The notes under the pieces were generated by a model, which worked only from the letters and a program-made list of their open reading frames with translations, had not been told where the DNA came from and searched no databases. DNA of 64,000 nucleotides from CAZTGZ01 sp964613385 (GTDB taxonomy: Bacteria > Bacteroidota > Bacteroidia > NS11-12g > UBA9320): assembly GCA_964613385.1 (NCBI GenBank), contig CAZTGZ010000005.1:1-64000 (forward strand). The letters are read 5' to 3'. Positions 8,966-18,589 of this stretch are shown here, in pieces (within the stretch, counting starts at the first letter, position 1; each line of letters starts with the position of its first letter). The position numbers and the translations under genes were made by a program.

Positions 8966-9776
8966 GGCACAAAGTAAGAAGCGTTTGTTCGATGAGTTCA
9001 GATATTATCTTCTCCGATTGATTCGTAAATTTACCGGTTATCCTGTTTGCGAGCACGGCACTAACGGATACAGCCCTATGGCCAAGTATGGCTGATAATC
9101 CATATATGGCCGACGTTTCCATTTCCATATTGGACAAATAGAATGGATCGCCGGACAAAGAAGTTAACCAATTATTTGCCGTTTGACCGGTGCGAATACT
9201 TCTGCCTTGAGGGGCATAAAAACCCGGAATGGTTGCCGTATTTCCCGGAGTTGCGAATTTTGAGAACGCTTTAATGAGATCAACATCTCCTTCAAACATA
9301 TATTGACCGGTGCTCAGCTTGTGATGGATCGCTTCAGGATAGAAATCAAATAAATTATCGAAACCAACGGCTTTTTCTGAAACAATCAAAAACCCCGGTT
9401 CTATGCGCGAATCAATGCCTCCACAAGTTCCGATTCTACATATAATCAACGACTTAATATCCCTTTTTATGGACCTGTTTTCGAGATCTACATTTACCAG
9501 CGCATCCAGTTCATTCAGGACTATATCAATGTTTGCCGTGCTGATACCTGTAGAAATTACACTCATTCTCACCCCGTTAAACCATCCGGTTATGGTTTCA
9601 AACTCACGGTTCTTTTTCTTCAATTCTATATCCTGAAAAAAATCAGCAACCTTTTCCACCCTATCCGGATCTCCCACGGTAATGACAATATCCGCCAAAT
9701 CAGCAGGCAACAAATGCAAGTGATAAATGCTACCATCCTGATTTAATATTAATTCGGATTCTGCTATACGGTTCAA
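8943..9776 (-). CDS. Nucleoside phosphorylase (uridine/purine phosphorylase superfamily)
   Basis: A 277-aa product of the PNP_UDP_1 family, which cleaves nucleosides with phosphate to base and ribose-1-phosphate. The phosphate/nucleoside-binding segment VGDPDRVEKVADFF (about residues 34-47), the STGISTANIDIVLNELDALV region, the RIGTCGG motif and a late MEMETSAIYGLSAILGHRAV ribose-binding segment are all present. Specificity (uridine, purine or AMP) cannot be assigned. It reads divergently from the universal stress protein gene. Confidence 0.85.
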   Translation of the reverse strand: MNRIAESELILNQDGSIYHLHLLPADLADIVITVGDPDRVEKVADFFQDIELKKKNREFETITGWFNGVRMSVISTGISTANIDIVLNELDALVNVDLENRSIKRDIKSLIICRIGTCGGIDSRIEPGFLIVSEKAVGFDNLFDFYPEAIHHKLSTGQYMFEGDVDLIKAFSKFATPGNTATIPGFYAPQGRSIRTGQTANNWLTSLSGDPFYLSNMEMETSAIYGLSAILGHRAVSVSAVLANRITGKFTNQSEKIISELIEQTLLTLCRVYSKNK

Positions 9777-9790
9777 TTGAAATAATGCGC

Positions 9791-9798
9791 TAAATTTG
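9791..9798 (+). promoter_or_regulatory. -7 box (TAAATTTG) upstream of the universal stress protein gene
   Basis: A TAnnTTTG match 39 nt before the ATG at 9838. No -33 TTG at the expected spacing. Confidence 0.4.
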
Positions 9799-9837
9799 CC
9801 GCAATTTAAGCGACCTTACCCAAATAAAAGATAAATT

Positions 9838-10728
9838 ATGAATTCAATAGAAACGCCTAAAGATCACATTGTTCTCGTTCCGGTTGATTTTTCTGAACTT
9901 AGTCAGCATGCGCTGTTTCATGCAGCGAAAATGGCCAATCTTTTCAACGATCAGGTGACCTTGTTACATACATTGGAAACCGGTGGCATTTTTTCATTTT
10001 TAGACAAATCCAATAAAGATTTGCTTTATGAAGGTACCAATAAGAAATTAGACGATTTGGCAGCTATACTTTCCGGCAAGTATCCCAATATCAAGGTAAA
10101 TAAAATGATCCGTGAAGGGAAGCCCCATAAAGTAATTACGGAAACAGCCGAGGAACTTAAATGCGACATCATCGTAATGGGCTCCAATGGTGAAGCCGGC
10201 CTGGAGAAGATAGTCGGAAGTACTGCATCACGGGTAATAACAGGCGCCAGTGTTCCTGTTATCGTAGTTAAAAGTGCTCCGGTACGTCAGGATTATAAGA
10301 AAATTGTTCTTCCCATTGACCTCACCAAAGAAACCAAGCAAAAGATTTCGATGGCCATCCATCTCGCAAAAAAATATGGATCTGAAGTCCATGTTATTTC
10401 GGAATTTGAAGGAGACGAATTCCTTAAAAACAAATTATCAGCGAATATGAATCAGGTTGAAAAAATTCTTACGGAGAATGGTGTGACCTGCATTACTAAA
10501 ATTACTGATCCTAACGACTATCCCGGTCATATCGGCCAGGATACGGTGAAATATGCAAGAGAAGCTGATGCCGATCTCATTTTGATTATGACTCAGCAGG
10601 AAACAGGATTGTCCGAGTTTTTCCTTGGATCCTATGCTCAACAGGTGATCAATAAGAGTCAGGTACCAGTGATGTGCATCAGACCAAAAGAGGTTTACAA
10701 ATTTTTTGGAACAGACGGATTTTATTGA
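9838..10728 (+). CDS. Universal stress protein with two tandem UspA domains
   Basis: A 296-aa cytosolic protein built of two Usp domains (about residues 8-146 and 152-288). The first ends in the nucleotide-binding-type sequence MGSNGEAGLEKIVGSTASRVI (about 121-141). The second has MTQQETGLSEFFLGSYAQQVI, in which the G-x2-G-x9-G(S/T) pattern is degraded. ATP binding is therefore plausible only in the first domain. Tandem Usp proteins are usually induced by stress or growth arrest. It is a single gene with its own -7 box. Confidence 0.88.
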   Translation: MNSIETPKDHIVLVPVDFSELSQHALFHAAKMANLFNDQVTLLHTLETGGIFSFLDKSNKDLLYEGTNKKLDDLAAILSGKYPNIKVNKMIREGKPHKVITETAEELKCDIIVMGSNGEAGLEKIVGSTASRVITGASVPVIVVKSAPVRQDYKKIVLPIDLTKETKQKISMAIHLAKKYGSEVHVISEFEGDEFLKNKLSANMNQVEKILTENGVTCITKITDPNDYPGHIGQDTVKYAREADADLILIMTQQETGLSEFFLGSYAQQVINKSQVPVMCIRPKEVYKFFGTDGFY

Positions 10729-10816
10729 TTTAGCTTCCGATAGATAAATCGTTGTATTTAGTCGATATCAGCCAAAATCTGCCTTATTCTTATTTGCGCA
10801 TTGAGAACTTTGTCCC

Positions 10817-11962
10817 ATGGGTAAGACTATGAAAAAGTGGTTCAAGATTATTGGGCTGTTGGGATTTTTGTTTCTTTTCTTTTGGACATTCTGGTTTTTA
10901 TATCAAAAATCAAAGACCAAACCGATTGTCTACAAAACTGAAAAGGCTTCCATTCGTGACATTGTGCGCAAGACGGTGGCCACAGGATCTGTGATTCCCC
11001 GAAACGAGATTGAAATTAAACCTCAGGTAAGTGGTATTATAGAAGCCCTGTATACCGAACCCGGCAAACTTGTGCGCAAAGGGGATCCCATTGCCAAAAT
11101 TCGCATTATACCCAATATGTTGAATTTAAGTTCAGCAGAAAATCGATTAAACCGGGCGGGTATTTCTTTGGATAATGCAGAAATGGAGTTCAAAAGAAAC
11201 CAGGTTCTCTACCAAAAAGGAGTAATTTCATTGTCAGAATTTCAGAGATTTGAGCTCAATTTAAAAAATGCAAAGGAGGAAAAAAGTGCTGCCTTGGAAA
11301 ATCTACAAATCATTAAGGATGGCATTTCTTCTTCCAAAGAGTCCGGAAATACCCTGATAAGATCTACCGTAAATGGGATGGTTTTAGATGTTCCTGTTGA
11401 AATTGGAAATTCGGTCATAGAAACCAATAATTTCAACGCAGGTACAACGATTGCTTTTATCGCTGACATGAACGAAATGATCTTCGAAGGTAACGTAGAT
11501 GAATCTGAAGTTGGAAAATTAAAACCGGGAATGGAGTTGATCTTGAATATTGGCGCCATAGACAAGCAAACTTTTAAAGCAACACTTGAATACATTGCGC
11601 CTAAAGGGATTGAGGATCAGGGTGCTATAAAATTTATGATTCGCGCTGCTGTTGTCACAGATCAGGATGTTTTCTTGCGAGCCGGATATAGTGCTAACGC
11701 GGATATCGTGCTTGAAAAAAAGAATCGGGTTGTTTCCATACCTGAAAGTCTGGTGGTTTATGAAGAGGGTAAAACCTTTGTAGAAATTGAGAAAAAAGCG
11801 CAGAATTTCGAAAAGATACCTGTTAAACTGGGATTGTCTGATGGTATATATACGGAAGTAGTATCGGGTATCGATACCACATATCGCATCAAAGGAGGCG
11901 AATTAATCGAAGAAACAGAAGAAGGAAAGTCGGAAGGTCCTAAGCGAAAGTTCGGATCCTAA
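10817..11962 (+). CDS. HlyD/MacA-type membrane-fusion (periplasmic adaptor) protein, orphan
   Basis: A 381-aa protein. An N-terminal membrane anchor (about residues 10-30) is followed by a lipoyl-like/barrel-sandwich half (ATGSVIPRNEIEIKPQVSGII), a coiled-coil hairpin (about 95-170), the second lipoyl half (TLIRSTVNGMVLDVPVEIGN) and a beta-barrel domain. Adaptors bridge an inner-membrane transporter (ABC or RND) to an outer-membrane channel. Unusually, no transporter or TolC-like gene is next to it; the following gene is parE. ATG at 10817 is used; a second ATG at 10829 would remove four residues. Confidence 0.82.
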   Translation: MGKTMKKWFKIIGLLGFLFLFFWTFWFLYQKSKTKPIVYKTEKASIRDIVRKTVATGSVIPRNEIEIKPQVSGIIEALYTEPGKLVRKGDPIAKIRIIPNMLNLSSAENRLNRAGISLDNAEMEFKRNQVLYQKGVISLSEFQRFELNLKNAKEEKSAALENLQIIKDGISSSKESGNTLIRSTVNGMVLDVPVEIGNSVIETNNFNAGTTIAFIADMNEMIFEGNVDESEVGKLKPGMELILNIGAIDKQTFKATLEYIAPKGIEDQGAIKFMIRAAVVTDQDVFLRAGYSANADIVLEKKNRVVSIPESLVVYEEGKTFVEIEKKAQNFEKIPVKLGLSDGIYTEVVSGIDTTYRIKGGELIEETEEGKSEGPKRKFGS

Positions 11963-12006
11963 AACTTGTCAATTACCCACAGGCTGTTCATAATTTGAAC
12001 TCCTAA

Positions 12007-12056
12007 AACCCCGTTTAACGTGGGCTAATCACTACATTCGGGGTTCAATTTCCCCG
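12007..12056 (+). promoter_or_regulatory. Possible alternative-hairpin leader before parE
   Basis: Three short segments could pair in mutually exclusive ways: AACCCCG (12007-12013), CGGGGTT (12039-12045) and CCCCG (12052-12056). The middle one can pair perfectly with the first (7 bp) or with the third (5 bp). The second hairpin ends 2 nt before the ATG. Regulation by this switch is inference. Confidence 0.25.
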
Positions 12057-12058
12057 AC

Positions 12059-13915
12059 ATGTCAAATCAGGCTTATTCAGAAGATAGTATTAGATCCCTC
12101 GATTGGCGCGAACATATTCGCCTCAGACCGGGAATGTACATAGGCAAGCTCGGTAATGGCGCGGCTGCTGATGATGGTATCTATGTGTTAATCAAGGAGA
12201 TCATCGACAATAGCATCGATGAATATGTAATGGGAAACGGCAACAGAATAGATATTCGCCTTGAAGACAGAACCGTAAGCATTCGTGACTTTGGTCGTGG
12301 AATTCCCTTAGGTAAGGTTATTGATTGTGTCAGTAAAATTAACACAGGAGGAAAATACGATTCAAGTGTTTTTCAGAAATCCGTCGGTTTAAATGGTGTG
12401 GGAACCAAGGCAGTAAATGCTCTTTCCAATCATTTTAAAGTACAATCCTATCGCGAAGGGAAATCAAAAATTGCCATTTTCTCTAAAGGCGAACTTCAAG
12501 AAGAACAGGATATTGATACAACTGAAAAAAATGGTACCCTCATTGAATTTACACCGGACGATACCATATTCAAACATTTCAAATTTATTCACGAATTTAT
12601 TGAAGAACAGCTTTGGAATTACGCCTTTCTGAACGGCGGATTAAGCGTTTATTTCAACGGAAAAAAGTATTTCAGCAAAAACGGCCTGTTGGATTTACTG
12701 CATCATAAATGTGAAGAAGACCAATACAGATATCCGGCCATACACTTAAAAGGTGAAGACATTGAGATTGCATTTTCGCACAACAATACCTATGGTGAAG
12801 AATATTACTCCTTTGTAAATGGCCAACATACTACCCAGGGAGGAACCCATTTAAATGCATTTAAAGAAGCCCTGGTCAAAACACTTCGCGACTTCTATAA
12901 AAAGAATTTCGAGCCGTCTGATATCCGAAGTGCCATCATAGGCGCGATATCTCTAAGAGTTCAGGAGCCTGTTTTTGAATCTCAAACCAAAACTAAGCTG
13001 GGCTCCAATGATATGGGACCTGAAGGCCCTTCTGTTAAAAGCTTTATCGGGGATTTTATTAAAACCCATCTTGACAATTATCTCCATAAGCATCCTGAAA
13101 CTGCGGAAGCCTTACTCAAGAGAATCAATCAAAGTGAAAAGGAAAGGAAGGATATGGCAGGGATTCGAAAACTTGCCAAGGATAGGGCGAAAAAAGCCAA
13201 TCTTCACAATAAAAAACTCAGAGATTGCCGGGTGCATTTCACAGATACTTCCGAGGACCGTTTTGAGTCTACCCTTTTCATAACCGAGGGTGATTCTGCA
13301 AGTGGCTCCATAACCAAATCAAGAAGGGTTGAATCTCAGGCTGTTTTCAGTTTAAGAGGTAAACCCCTGAATTGCTATGGACTAACCAAAAAGGTAGTTT
13401 ATGAAAATGAAGAATTCAATTTGCTGCAACACGCGTTGGATATTGAAGAAGACCTTGAAAATCTTCGTTTTAACCGAATCGTTATTGCCACGGATGCAGA
13501 TGTGGACGGGATGCATATTCGCTTGTTGTTATTGACCTTTTTTCTTCAGTTTTTCCCTGACCTCGTAAGAGCGGGGCACTTGTATATTCTTGAAACACCA
13601 CTTTTCAGAGTTAGAAACAAGAAAGAAACCATCTATTGTTATTCAGAAGAAGAAAAGCAGAGAGCGGTCCAAAAGCTGGGCAACAAACCTGAAATAACCC
13701 GCTTCAAAGGTTTAGGGGAAATTTCTCCATCAGAATTTGAAGAATTTATCGGTGAAGACATCCGTCTGGAGCCAATTATTCTTAAAAATGACACTTCCAT
13801 TCCTAAAATTTTAGATTATTATATGGGAAAAAATACTCCCGAAAGACAGGAGTTTATTATTCAAAATTTGAAAGTAGAAATCGACTTGTCACAAAATGAA
13901 ACAGAAGCTGCCTGA
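12059..13915 (+). CDS. parE: DNA topoisomerase IV subunit B (type IIA topoisomerase ATPase subunit)
   Basis: A 618-aa product. The GHKL ATPase domain has KEIIDNSIDEY (Glu47, Asn51), RDFGRGIP (about 76-83) and NGVGTKAVNALS. The TOPRIM domain has ITEGDSASGS (408-417) and the metal-binding DADVDG (479-484). The ATPase drives strand passage for chromosome decatenation by ParC. The short length (no GyrB-type insert) and immediate pairing with a ParC-like subunit support topoisomerase IV over gyrase. Only 2 nt separate it from parC. Confidence 0.93.
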   Translation: MSNQAYSEDSIRSLDWREHIRLRPGMYIGKLGNGAAADDGIYVLIKEIIDNSIDEYVMGNGNRIDIRLEDRTVSIRDFGRGIPLGKVIDCVSKINTGGKYDSSVFQKSVGLNGVGTKAVNALSNHFKVQSYREGKSKIAIFSKGELQEEQDIDTTEKNGTLIEFTPDDTIFKHFKFIHEFIEEQLWNYAFLNGGLSVYFNGKKYFSKNGLLDLLHHKCEEDQYRYPAIHLKGEDIEIAFSHNNTYGEEYYSFVNGQHTTQGGTHLNAFKEALVKTLRDFYKKNFEPSDIRSAIIGAISLRVQEPVFESQTKTKLGSNDMGPEGPSVKSFIGDFIKTHLDNYLHKHPETAEALLKRINQSEKERKDMAGIRKLAKDRAKKANLHNKKLRDCRVHFTDTSEDRFESTLFITEGDSASGSITKSRRVESQAVFSLRGKPLNCYGLTKKVVYENEEFNLLQHALDIEEDLENLRFNRIVIATDADVDGMHIRLLLLTFFLQFFPDLVRAGHLYILETPLFRVRNKKETIYCYSEEEKQRAVQKLGNKPEITRFKGLGEISPSEFEEFIGEDIRLEPIILKNDTSIPKILDYYMGKNTPERQEFIIQNLKVEIDLSQNETEAA

Positions 13916-13917
13916 GT

Positions 13918-16692
13918 ATGGACGATATTAACGACGAATTAGAAGACGATATTCTAGGAAAGGACACAGGAGAAGAAGATGTTTCCGAGCTAAATCCCGG
14001 ACTAACCCAAAGGGCGGTTTCAGGGATGTATGAAGATTGGTTCCTGGATTATGCTTCTTATGTAATTCTTGAAAGAGCTGTGCCGGCTATCGAAGATGGT
14101 TTGAAGCCTGTTCAAAGGAGAATTCTATACTCCATGAAAGAGCTGGATGACGGGCGTTACAACAAAGTAGCAAATCTGATAGGCCATACCATGCAATACC
14201 ATCCGCATGGAGATGCAGCCATTGGCGATGCTGTTGTAAACATGGGTCAAAAGGACCTGTTGATTGACACACAGGGAAACTGGGGAGACATCAGAACAGG
14301 CGATAGCGCAGCCGCTCCCAGATATATAGAGGCCAGATTGACAAAATTTGCGCTGGAAGTCCTTTATAATGAAGACACTACCCTTTGGCAACTTTCCTAC
14401 GATGGTAGAAAAAAGGAACCTATTACCCTGCCGGTAAAATTTCCCCTTGTATTGGCCCAGGGTGTTGAAGGAATTGCTGTGGGATTATCTACTAAAATAT
14501 TACCCCATAACTTCATCGAACTGATCAAAGCTTCGATGGATATTCTTAAAGGAAAGAAAACTGATATTAAACCGGATTTCCCAACCGGTGGTCAGGCGGA
14601 TTTTACTGATTATAATGAAGGGCGCAGAGGTGGTAGAATTAAAGTAAGGGCCACCATAGAGGAAAAGGATAAAAAAACCCTGCTTATCAAGGAAATTCCC
14701 TTCGGAATTACAACGGGGAGTTTAATCGATTCTATTCTAAAAGCCAACGAAAAGGGCAAAATCAAAATCAAAAAAGTTATTGATAATACTGCCCGTGAAG
14801 TAGAGATAGAAATTCAATTGGCGCCCGGAATCTCTCCTGATAAAACAATAGATGCCCTTTATGCATTCACAGATTGTGAAATAAGCATTTCGCCAAATGC
14901 CTGTATTATTATAGAAAACAAACCCCACTTTCTTGGGGTGAATGACATTTTAGAAATCTCTACTAAAAATACCGTTAACCTTTTAAATCAGGAGCTTCAT
15001 ATCAAAAAACATGATCTGGAAGAAAAATGGCATTTCAGTTCATTGGAAAAGGTATTTATAGAAAATAGAATTTACCGAGATATTGAAGAATGTGAGACCT
15101 GGGATGAAATTCTGCAGACCATTGACAAGGGCCTCACCCCTTTTAAACCACTTTTTAAGCGGCAGATTTCTGTTGAGGACATCACCAAACTTACAGAAAT
15201 CCGAATTAAACGTATTTCACGATTCGATGGTTTCAAGGCTGATGAATTGCTCAAAAGCATTGAAAATCAATTGGCGGAAGTCGAAAACCACATTTTGCAT
15301 TTGACGGAATATGCCATTGCCTATTTTAAAAACTTGTTGGATAAATACGGCAAAGGAAAAGAAAGAAAAACTGAAGAAAGGAAATTCGGAGATATCAATG
15401 CGACGGTTGTAGCAGTAGCGAGTGAAAAGCTATACGCCAATATGGAGGAAGGTTTCGTGGGTTACGGTTTGAAAAAGGACACTTACATATGCGATTGCAG
15501 CGATATCGATGATATTATTGTGATTCGTCAGGATGGCAAATACCAGATATCAAAGGTATCCGAAAAGGCCTTTTTCGGCAAAAATCTCCTTTATGTAGCC
15601 GTTTGGCGCAAGAATGATGTGCGCATGGTCTACAACGTATTATACCTGGATGGAAAATCTCAAAAGCTTTTTGCAAAAAGATTTCCGGTTACCTCCATTA
15701 CCAGAGACCGTGAATACGATATTACTCAAGGGAATGCGGGATCCAAAATCATATGGTTTTCAGCAAACCCAAATGGCGAAGCTGAAACGGTTACGATCTA
15801 TTTACACGGACTGGCCAGGGCGAGAATCAAAGTTTTTGATTACAAATTCTCTGAATTATCGATCAGAGGCAGGTCGAGCATGGGAAATTTGGCTACTAAG
15901 TATCGAATCCGCAAAGTAGAACTAAAGGAAAAAGGCAAATCTACCATCGGCGGTCGCGATATTTGGTTTGACCCAAGCATTGGTAGACTAAATATTGATG
16001 GACACGGCAATATGTTGGGCAACTTTAATACGGATGACAAGATCCTGTTGGTTTACCACAATGGAGAATACGAACTCACAGACCATGAGTTAACAAATCG
16101 TTATGAAGTCAAAGATATCCTTTGGATGTTGAAATTTGACCCTTCCCTGATCATTACAGCCATATACTATGATGAAGCCCAAAAGGCACCCTATGTAAAG
16201 CGGTTCAAAATCGAGACAACAACGGTTAATAAACGTTTCTTATTTATTCCGGAAGGAAAAGGAAATCGTTTGATGCATGCGCTACATTGGATCAAACCCG
16301 TAGTTGAATTGCATTCGGAAAAGAAAAGTGGCGAAAAGTTGGTCAATACAATAGATCTGAACGACTTTATTGATGTGAAAGGATGGAAGAGTATTGGGAA
16401 TAAATTGACATATGACAAATACTTAAAAATCAAACTATTGGAAGACCTGAGCGATACAAGTCTTGCAATAGAACATGGATTAGAAGAGGAATTTCAGGAA
16501 ATTGATGAAGTAGATTCAGAAATTGAGGATGCTCCTGAGTTAGAATCCGGTGAAACCGAAGCAATCGAAATTGACGAAGCAGAACCTGAATCACCAGTCA
16601 AGAAAGGAACTGCCAAAAAGGAAAAAAAAGAAAAAAAGGAAACAGACGATAAAAAGTCCTTTACCAGCGGTGATCAAATTACTCTATTGTGA
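13918..16692 (+). CDS. parC: DNA topoisomerase IV subunit A
   Basis: A 924-aa subunit with the DNA-cleavage domain: the winged-helix region HPHGDAAIGDAVVNMGQ and the catalytic Tyr136 in AAPRYIEARLT. A coiled-coil/tower region and a C-terminal beta-pinwheel-like half follow. The last ~90 residues are an acidic, then lysine-rich low-complexity tail (EEEFQEIDEVDSEIED ... KKEKKEKKETDDKK), probably disordered. Type IIA enzymes cut both strands and pass a second duplex. The stop codon overlaps the GTG start of alkB (GTGA). Confidence 0.93.
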   Translation: MDDINDELEDDILGKDTGEEDVSELNPGLTQRAVSGMYEDWFLDYASYVILERAVPAIEDGLKPVQRRILYSMKELDDGRYNKVANLIGHTMQYHPHGDAAIGDAVVNMGQKDLLIDTQGNWGDIRTGDSAAAPRYIEARLTKFALEVLYNEDTTLWQLSYDGRKKEPITLPVKFPLVLAQGVEGIAVGLSTKILPHNFIELIKASMDILKGKKTDIKPDFPTGGQADFTDYNEGRRGGRIKVRATIEEKDKKTLLIKEIPFGITTGSLIDSILKANEKGKIKIKKVIDNTAREVEIEIQLAPGISPDKTIDALYAFTDCEISISPNACIIIENKPHFLGVNDILEISTKNTVNLLNQELHIKKHDLEEKWHFSSLEKVFIENRIYRDIEECETWDEILQTIDKGLTPFKPLFKRQISVEDITKLTEIRIKRISRFDGFKADELLKSIENQLAEVENHILHLTEYAIAYFKNLLDKYGKGKERKTEERKFGDINATVVAVASEKLYANMEEGFVGYGLKKDTYICDCSDIDDIIVIRQDGKYQISKVSEKAFFGKNLLYVAVWRKNDVRMVYNVLYLDGKSQKLFAKRFPVTSITRDREYDITQGNAGSKIIWFSANPNGEAETVTIYLHGLARARIKVFDYKFSELSIRGRSSMGNLATKYRIRKVELKEKGKSTIGGRDIWFDPSIGRLNIDGHGNMLGNFNTDDKILLVYHNGEYELTDHELTNRYEVKDILWMLKFDPSLIITAIYYDEAQKAPYVKRFKIETTTVNKRFLFIPEGKGNRLMHALHWIKPVVELHSEKKSGEKLVNTIDLNDFIDVKGWKSIGNKLTYDKYLKIKLLEDLSDTSLAIEHGLEEEFQEIDEVDSEIEDAPELESGETEAIEIDEAEPESPVKKGTAKKEKKEKKETDDKKSFTSGDQITLL

Positions 16693-17696
16693 TACCGGTT
16701 TATTCCCTTTTTTATATTATCCCGTTATTAGGTTGGATTTCCTTAAGCAGCCGCGACGTTTGGACATTTAGCTTGCCAATTTTCGCATTTATATTAGTTC
16801 CGGTGTTGGATTTTTGGATTGGNNNNNNNNNNTTTAAAGACAGAGCTCACTCCTTCCTACTGTATTCCCTGATACCCATACATTTTGCGCTTTTGGCTTT
16901 TTTCCTTTTAGATATAACAAGCGAAATGCCTGATTATGTGCGTATTGGGCGAATTTTATCTATGGGATTGTTGTGCGGAATAACCGGAATAAATGTAGCA
17001 CATGAACTAGGACACAGGAAACGAAAATTCGAAAAAATATTCTCTCTATCTCTATTGATGTCTTCCCTATATATGCATTTTTATATTGAACATAATCGGG
17101 GACATCATCGGAATGTGGCAACTTTTGAAGATCCGGCTTCTGCCAGGAAAGATGAACATATTTATGCCTTTTTGTGGCGCTGTATTCCTGCATCCTTCTT
17201 ACATGCGATTTCACTGGAAAAACACAGACTTTATCTTAAAAATAAGTCTTTTTGGTCTGCTGACAACCTAATACTCAGGTTCATAATTATCGAATCTATA
17301 TGGCTCACAGTCATTGGTCTAACGCTAGGTGTTAAAGTGTTACTTTATTACCTTGTTGTGGCCATGATCGGAATCGTGCTTTTGGAGTGTATCGACTATA
17401 TTGAGCATTATGGCCTGAAAAGAAAAGAAATACAGCCCGGAATCTATGAACGAGTTACTGAATTGCATAGCTGGAATTGCGATTACTTACCTGGCAGATT
17501 GTTGTTGTTCGAACTGCCATTGCACCCCTCTCATCATAAAAATAGTCAAATACCTTATCATCAGTTAGAAAGCACTCCAAAGGCTCCACAAATGCCATTG
17601 GGTTACCCGGCTATGGTTTTATTGTCGCTTATACCTCCGCTTTGGTACAAAATCATACATCCATTGCTACCTAAAGTAACACTTGAAGAAGCATGA
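16689..17696 (+). CDS. alkB: AlkB-type non-heme diiron alkane 1-monooxygenase
   Basis: A ~335-aa integral membrane hydroxylase with the AlkB histidine boxes: HELGHR (105-110), HNRGHH (135-140) followed by the diagnostic VATFEDPASAR, and HPSHH (279-283), plus IEHYGL. Members hydroxylate the terminal carbon of medium-chain alkanes or related aliphatic chains; the substrate here is unknown and no rubredoxin gene is adjacent. It starts with GTG overlapping the parC stop and overlaps the next gene by 4 nt, so translation of all three is probably coupled. Ten N at 16823-16832 interrupt residues ~45-48; both sides are in one frame, but the true gap length is unknown. Confidence 0.88.
   Translation: MIPVYSLFYIIPLLGWISLSSRDVWTFSLPIFAFILVPVLDFWIXXXXFKDRAHSFLLYSLIPIHFALLAFFLLDITSEMPDYVRIGRILSMGLLCGITGINVAHELGHRKRKFEKIFSLSLLMSSLYMHFYIEHNRGHHRNVATFEDPASARKDEHIYAFLWRCIPASFLHAISLEKHRLYLKNKSFWSADNLILRFIIIESIWLTVIGLTLGVKVLLYYLVVAMIGIVLLECIDYIEHYGLKRKEIQPGIYERVTELHSWNCDYLPGRLLLFELPLHPSHHKNSQIPYHQLESTPKAPQMPLGYPAMVLLSLIPPLWYKIIHPLLPKVTLEEA
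16823..16832. other. Assembly gap (10 N) inside alkB
   Basis: Ten undefined bases lie within the N-terminal membrane region. The round number suggests a placeholder rather than a measured length. Confidence 0.95.
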
Positions 17697-18589
17697 CGAG
17701 TAAAAACTGGCTACCTATTTTCCTGATTCTCATACTTGCCTTTATTTGGGGTTCAAGTTTTATTCTGATGAAGGAAGGACTTAAGTCATTGAATGCTTTT
17801 CAAGTAGCCGCGTTGCGTTTATTCGTAGCAGGCGTTTTCTTTCTACCTGTTTTTTTTATTTATATACGAAAAGTAGATCCAAAGGATTATAAAATATTAC
17901 TGATATCCGGTTTAACCGGCAGTGGGATTCCTGCATTTCTGTTCACGACTGCACAAATGCATATCAATAGCTCAACGGCGGGGGCTTTGAATGCCCTCAC
18001 ACCAATTTTCACCTGGATTATTGGGGTGCTATTTATCGCTCAACCGTTTGAGAAAAGGAAAGCTTATGGAGTAGGACTTGGATTCACCGGTGCTCTTTGC
18101 ATTATTCTTTTGAAACCGGGAGCAATGGGGATTCAAGCAGAAATAGAAGGGCTTATGGTCGTATTGGCTACCTTTCTTTATGGGATCAATGTCAACATCA
18201 TTAAGCAAAAGCTCGGACATTATAATCCATGGATTGTCGCGGCAATGCCCATCGTATTCATGCTGCCTTTAGCTACAATTGTTCTTTGGTATCAAGACTT
18301 CTTCTCGATTCAGTTAAATCAAGAACAAATAAAATATTCCATCGGGGCCATTGTGCTGCTCGGACTTGTTGGTACCGCCATCAGCCTGGTGTTGTTTAAT
18401 CGTTTAATACAGATGACCAACGCGGTTTTAGCTTCGAGTGTCACGTATTTAATCCCGGTATTTGCCATGTTCTGGGGTTGGATAGACCATGAACAAACGG
18501 GCTTATATCAATTATTCGGAATGCTTCTGATACTCGTAGGTATTGCCATTATTCGTTCGGCAGACCGGCAGAAGAAAGTATCCCATTGA
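17693..18589 (+). CDS. EamA/DMT-family transporter
   Basis: A 298-aa inner-membrane protein with ten hydrophobic segments arranged as two EamA repeats. The first repeat begins FIWGSSFILMKEGLKSLNAFQVAALR, typical of the drug/metabolite transporter superfamily. These export amino acids, nucleosides or metabolites; the substrate is not predictable. It overlaps alkB by 4 nt (ATGA), which makes it the fourth member of a parE-parC-alkB-eamA run. Its 3' end overlaps the convergent XRE gene by 41 nt. Confidence 0.85.
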   Translation: MTSKNWLPIFLILILAFIWGSSFILMKEGLKSLNAFQVAALRLFVAGVFFLPVFFIYIRKVDPKDYKILLISGLTGSGIPAFLFTTAQMHINSSTAGALNALTPIFTWIIGVLFIAQPFEKRKAYGVGLGFTGALCIILLKPGAMGIQAEIEGLMVVLATFLYGINVNIIKQKLGHYNPWIVAAMPIVFMLPLATIVLWYQDFFSIQLNQEQIKYSIGAIVLLGLVGTAISLVLFNRLIQMTNAVLASSVTYLIPVFAMFWGWIDHEQTGLYQLFGMLLILVGIAIIRSADRQKKVSH

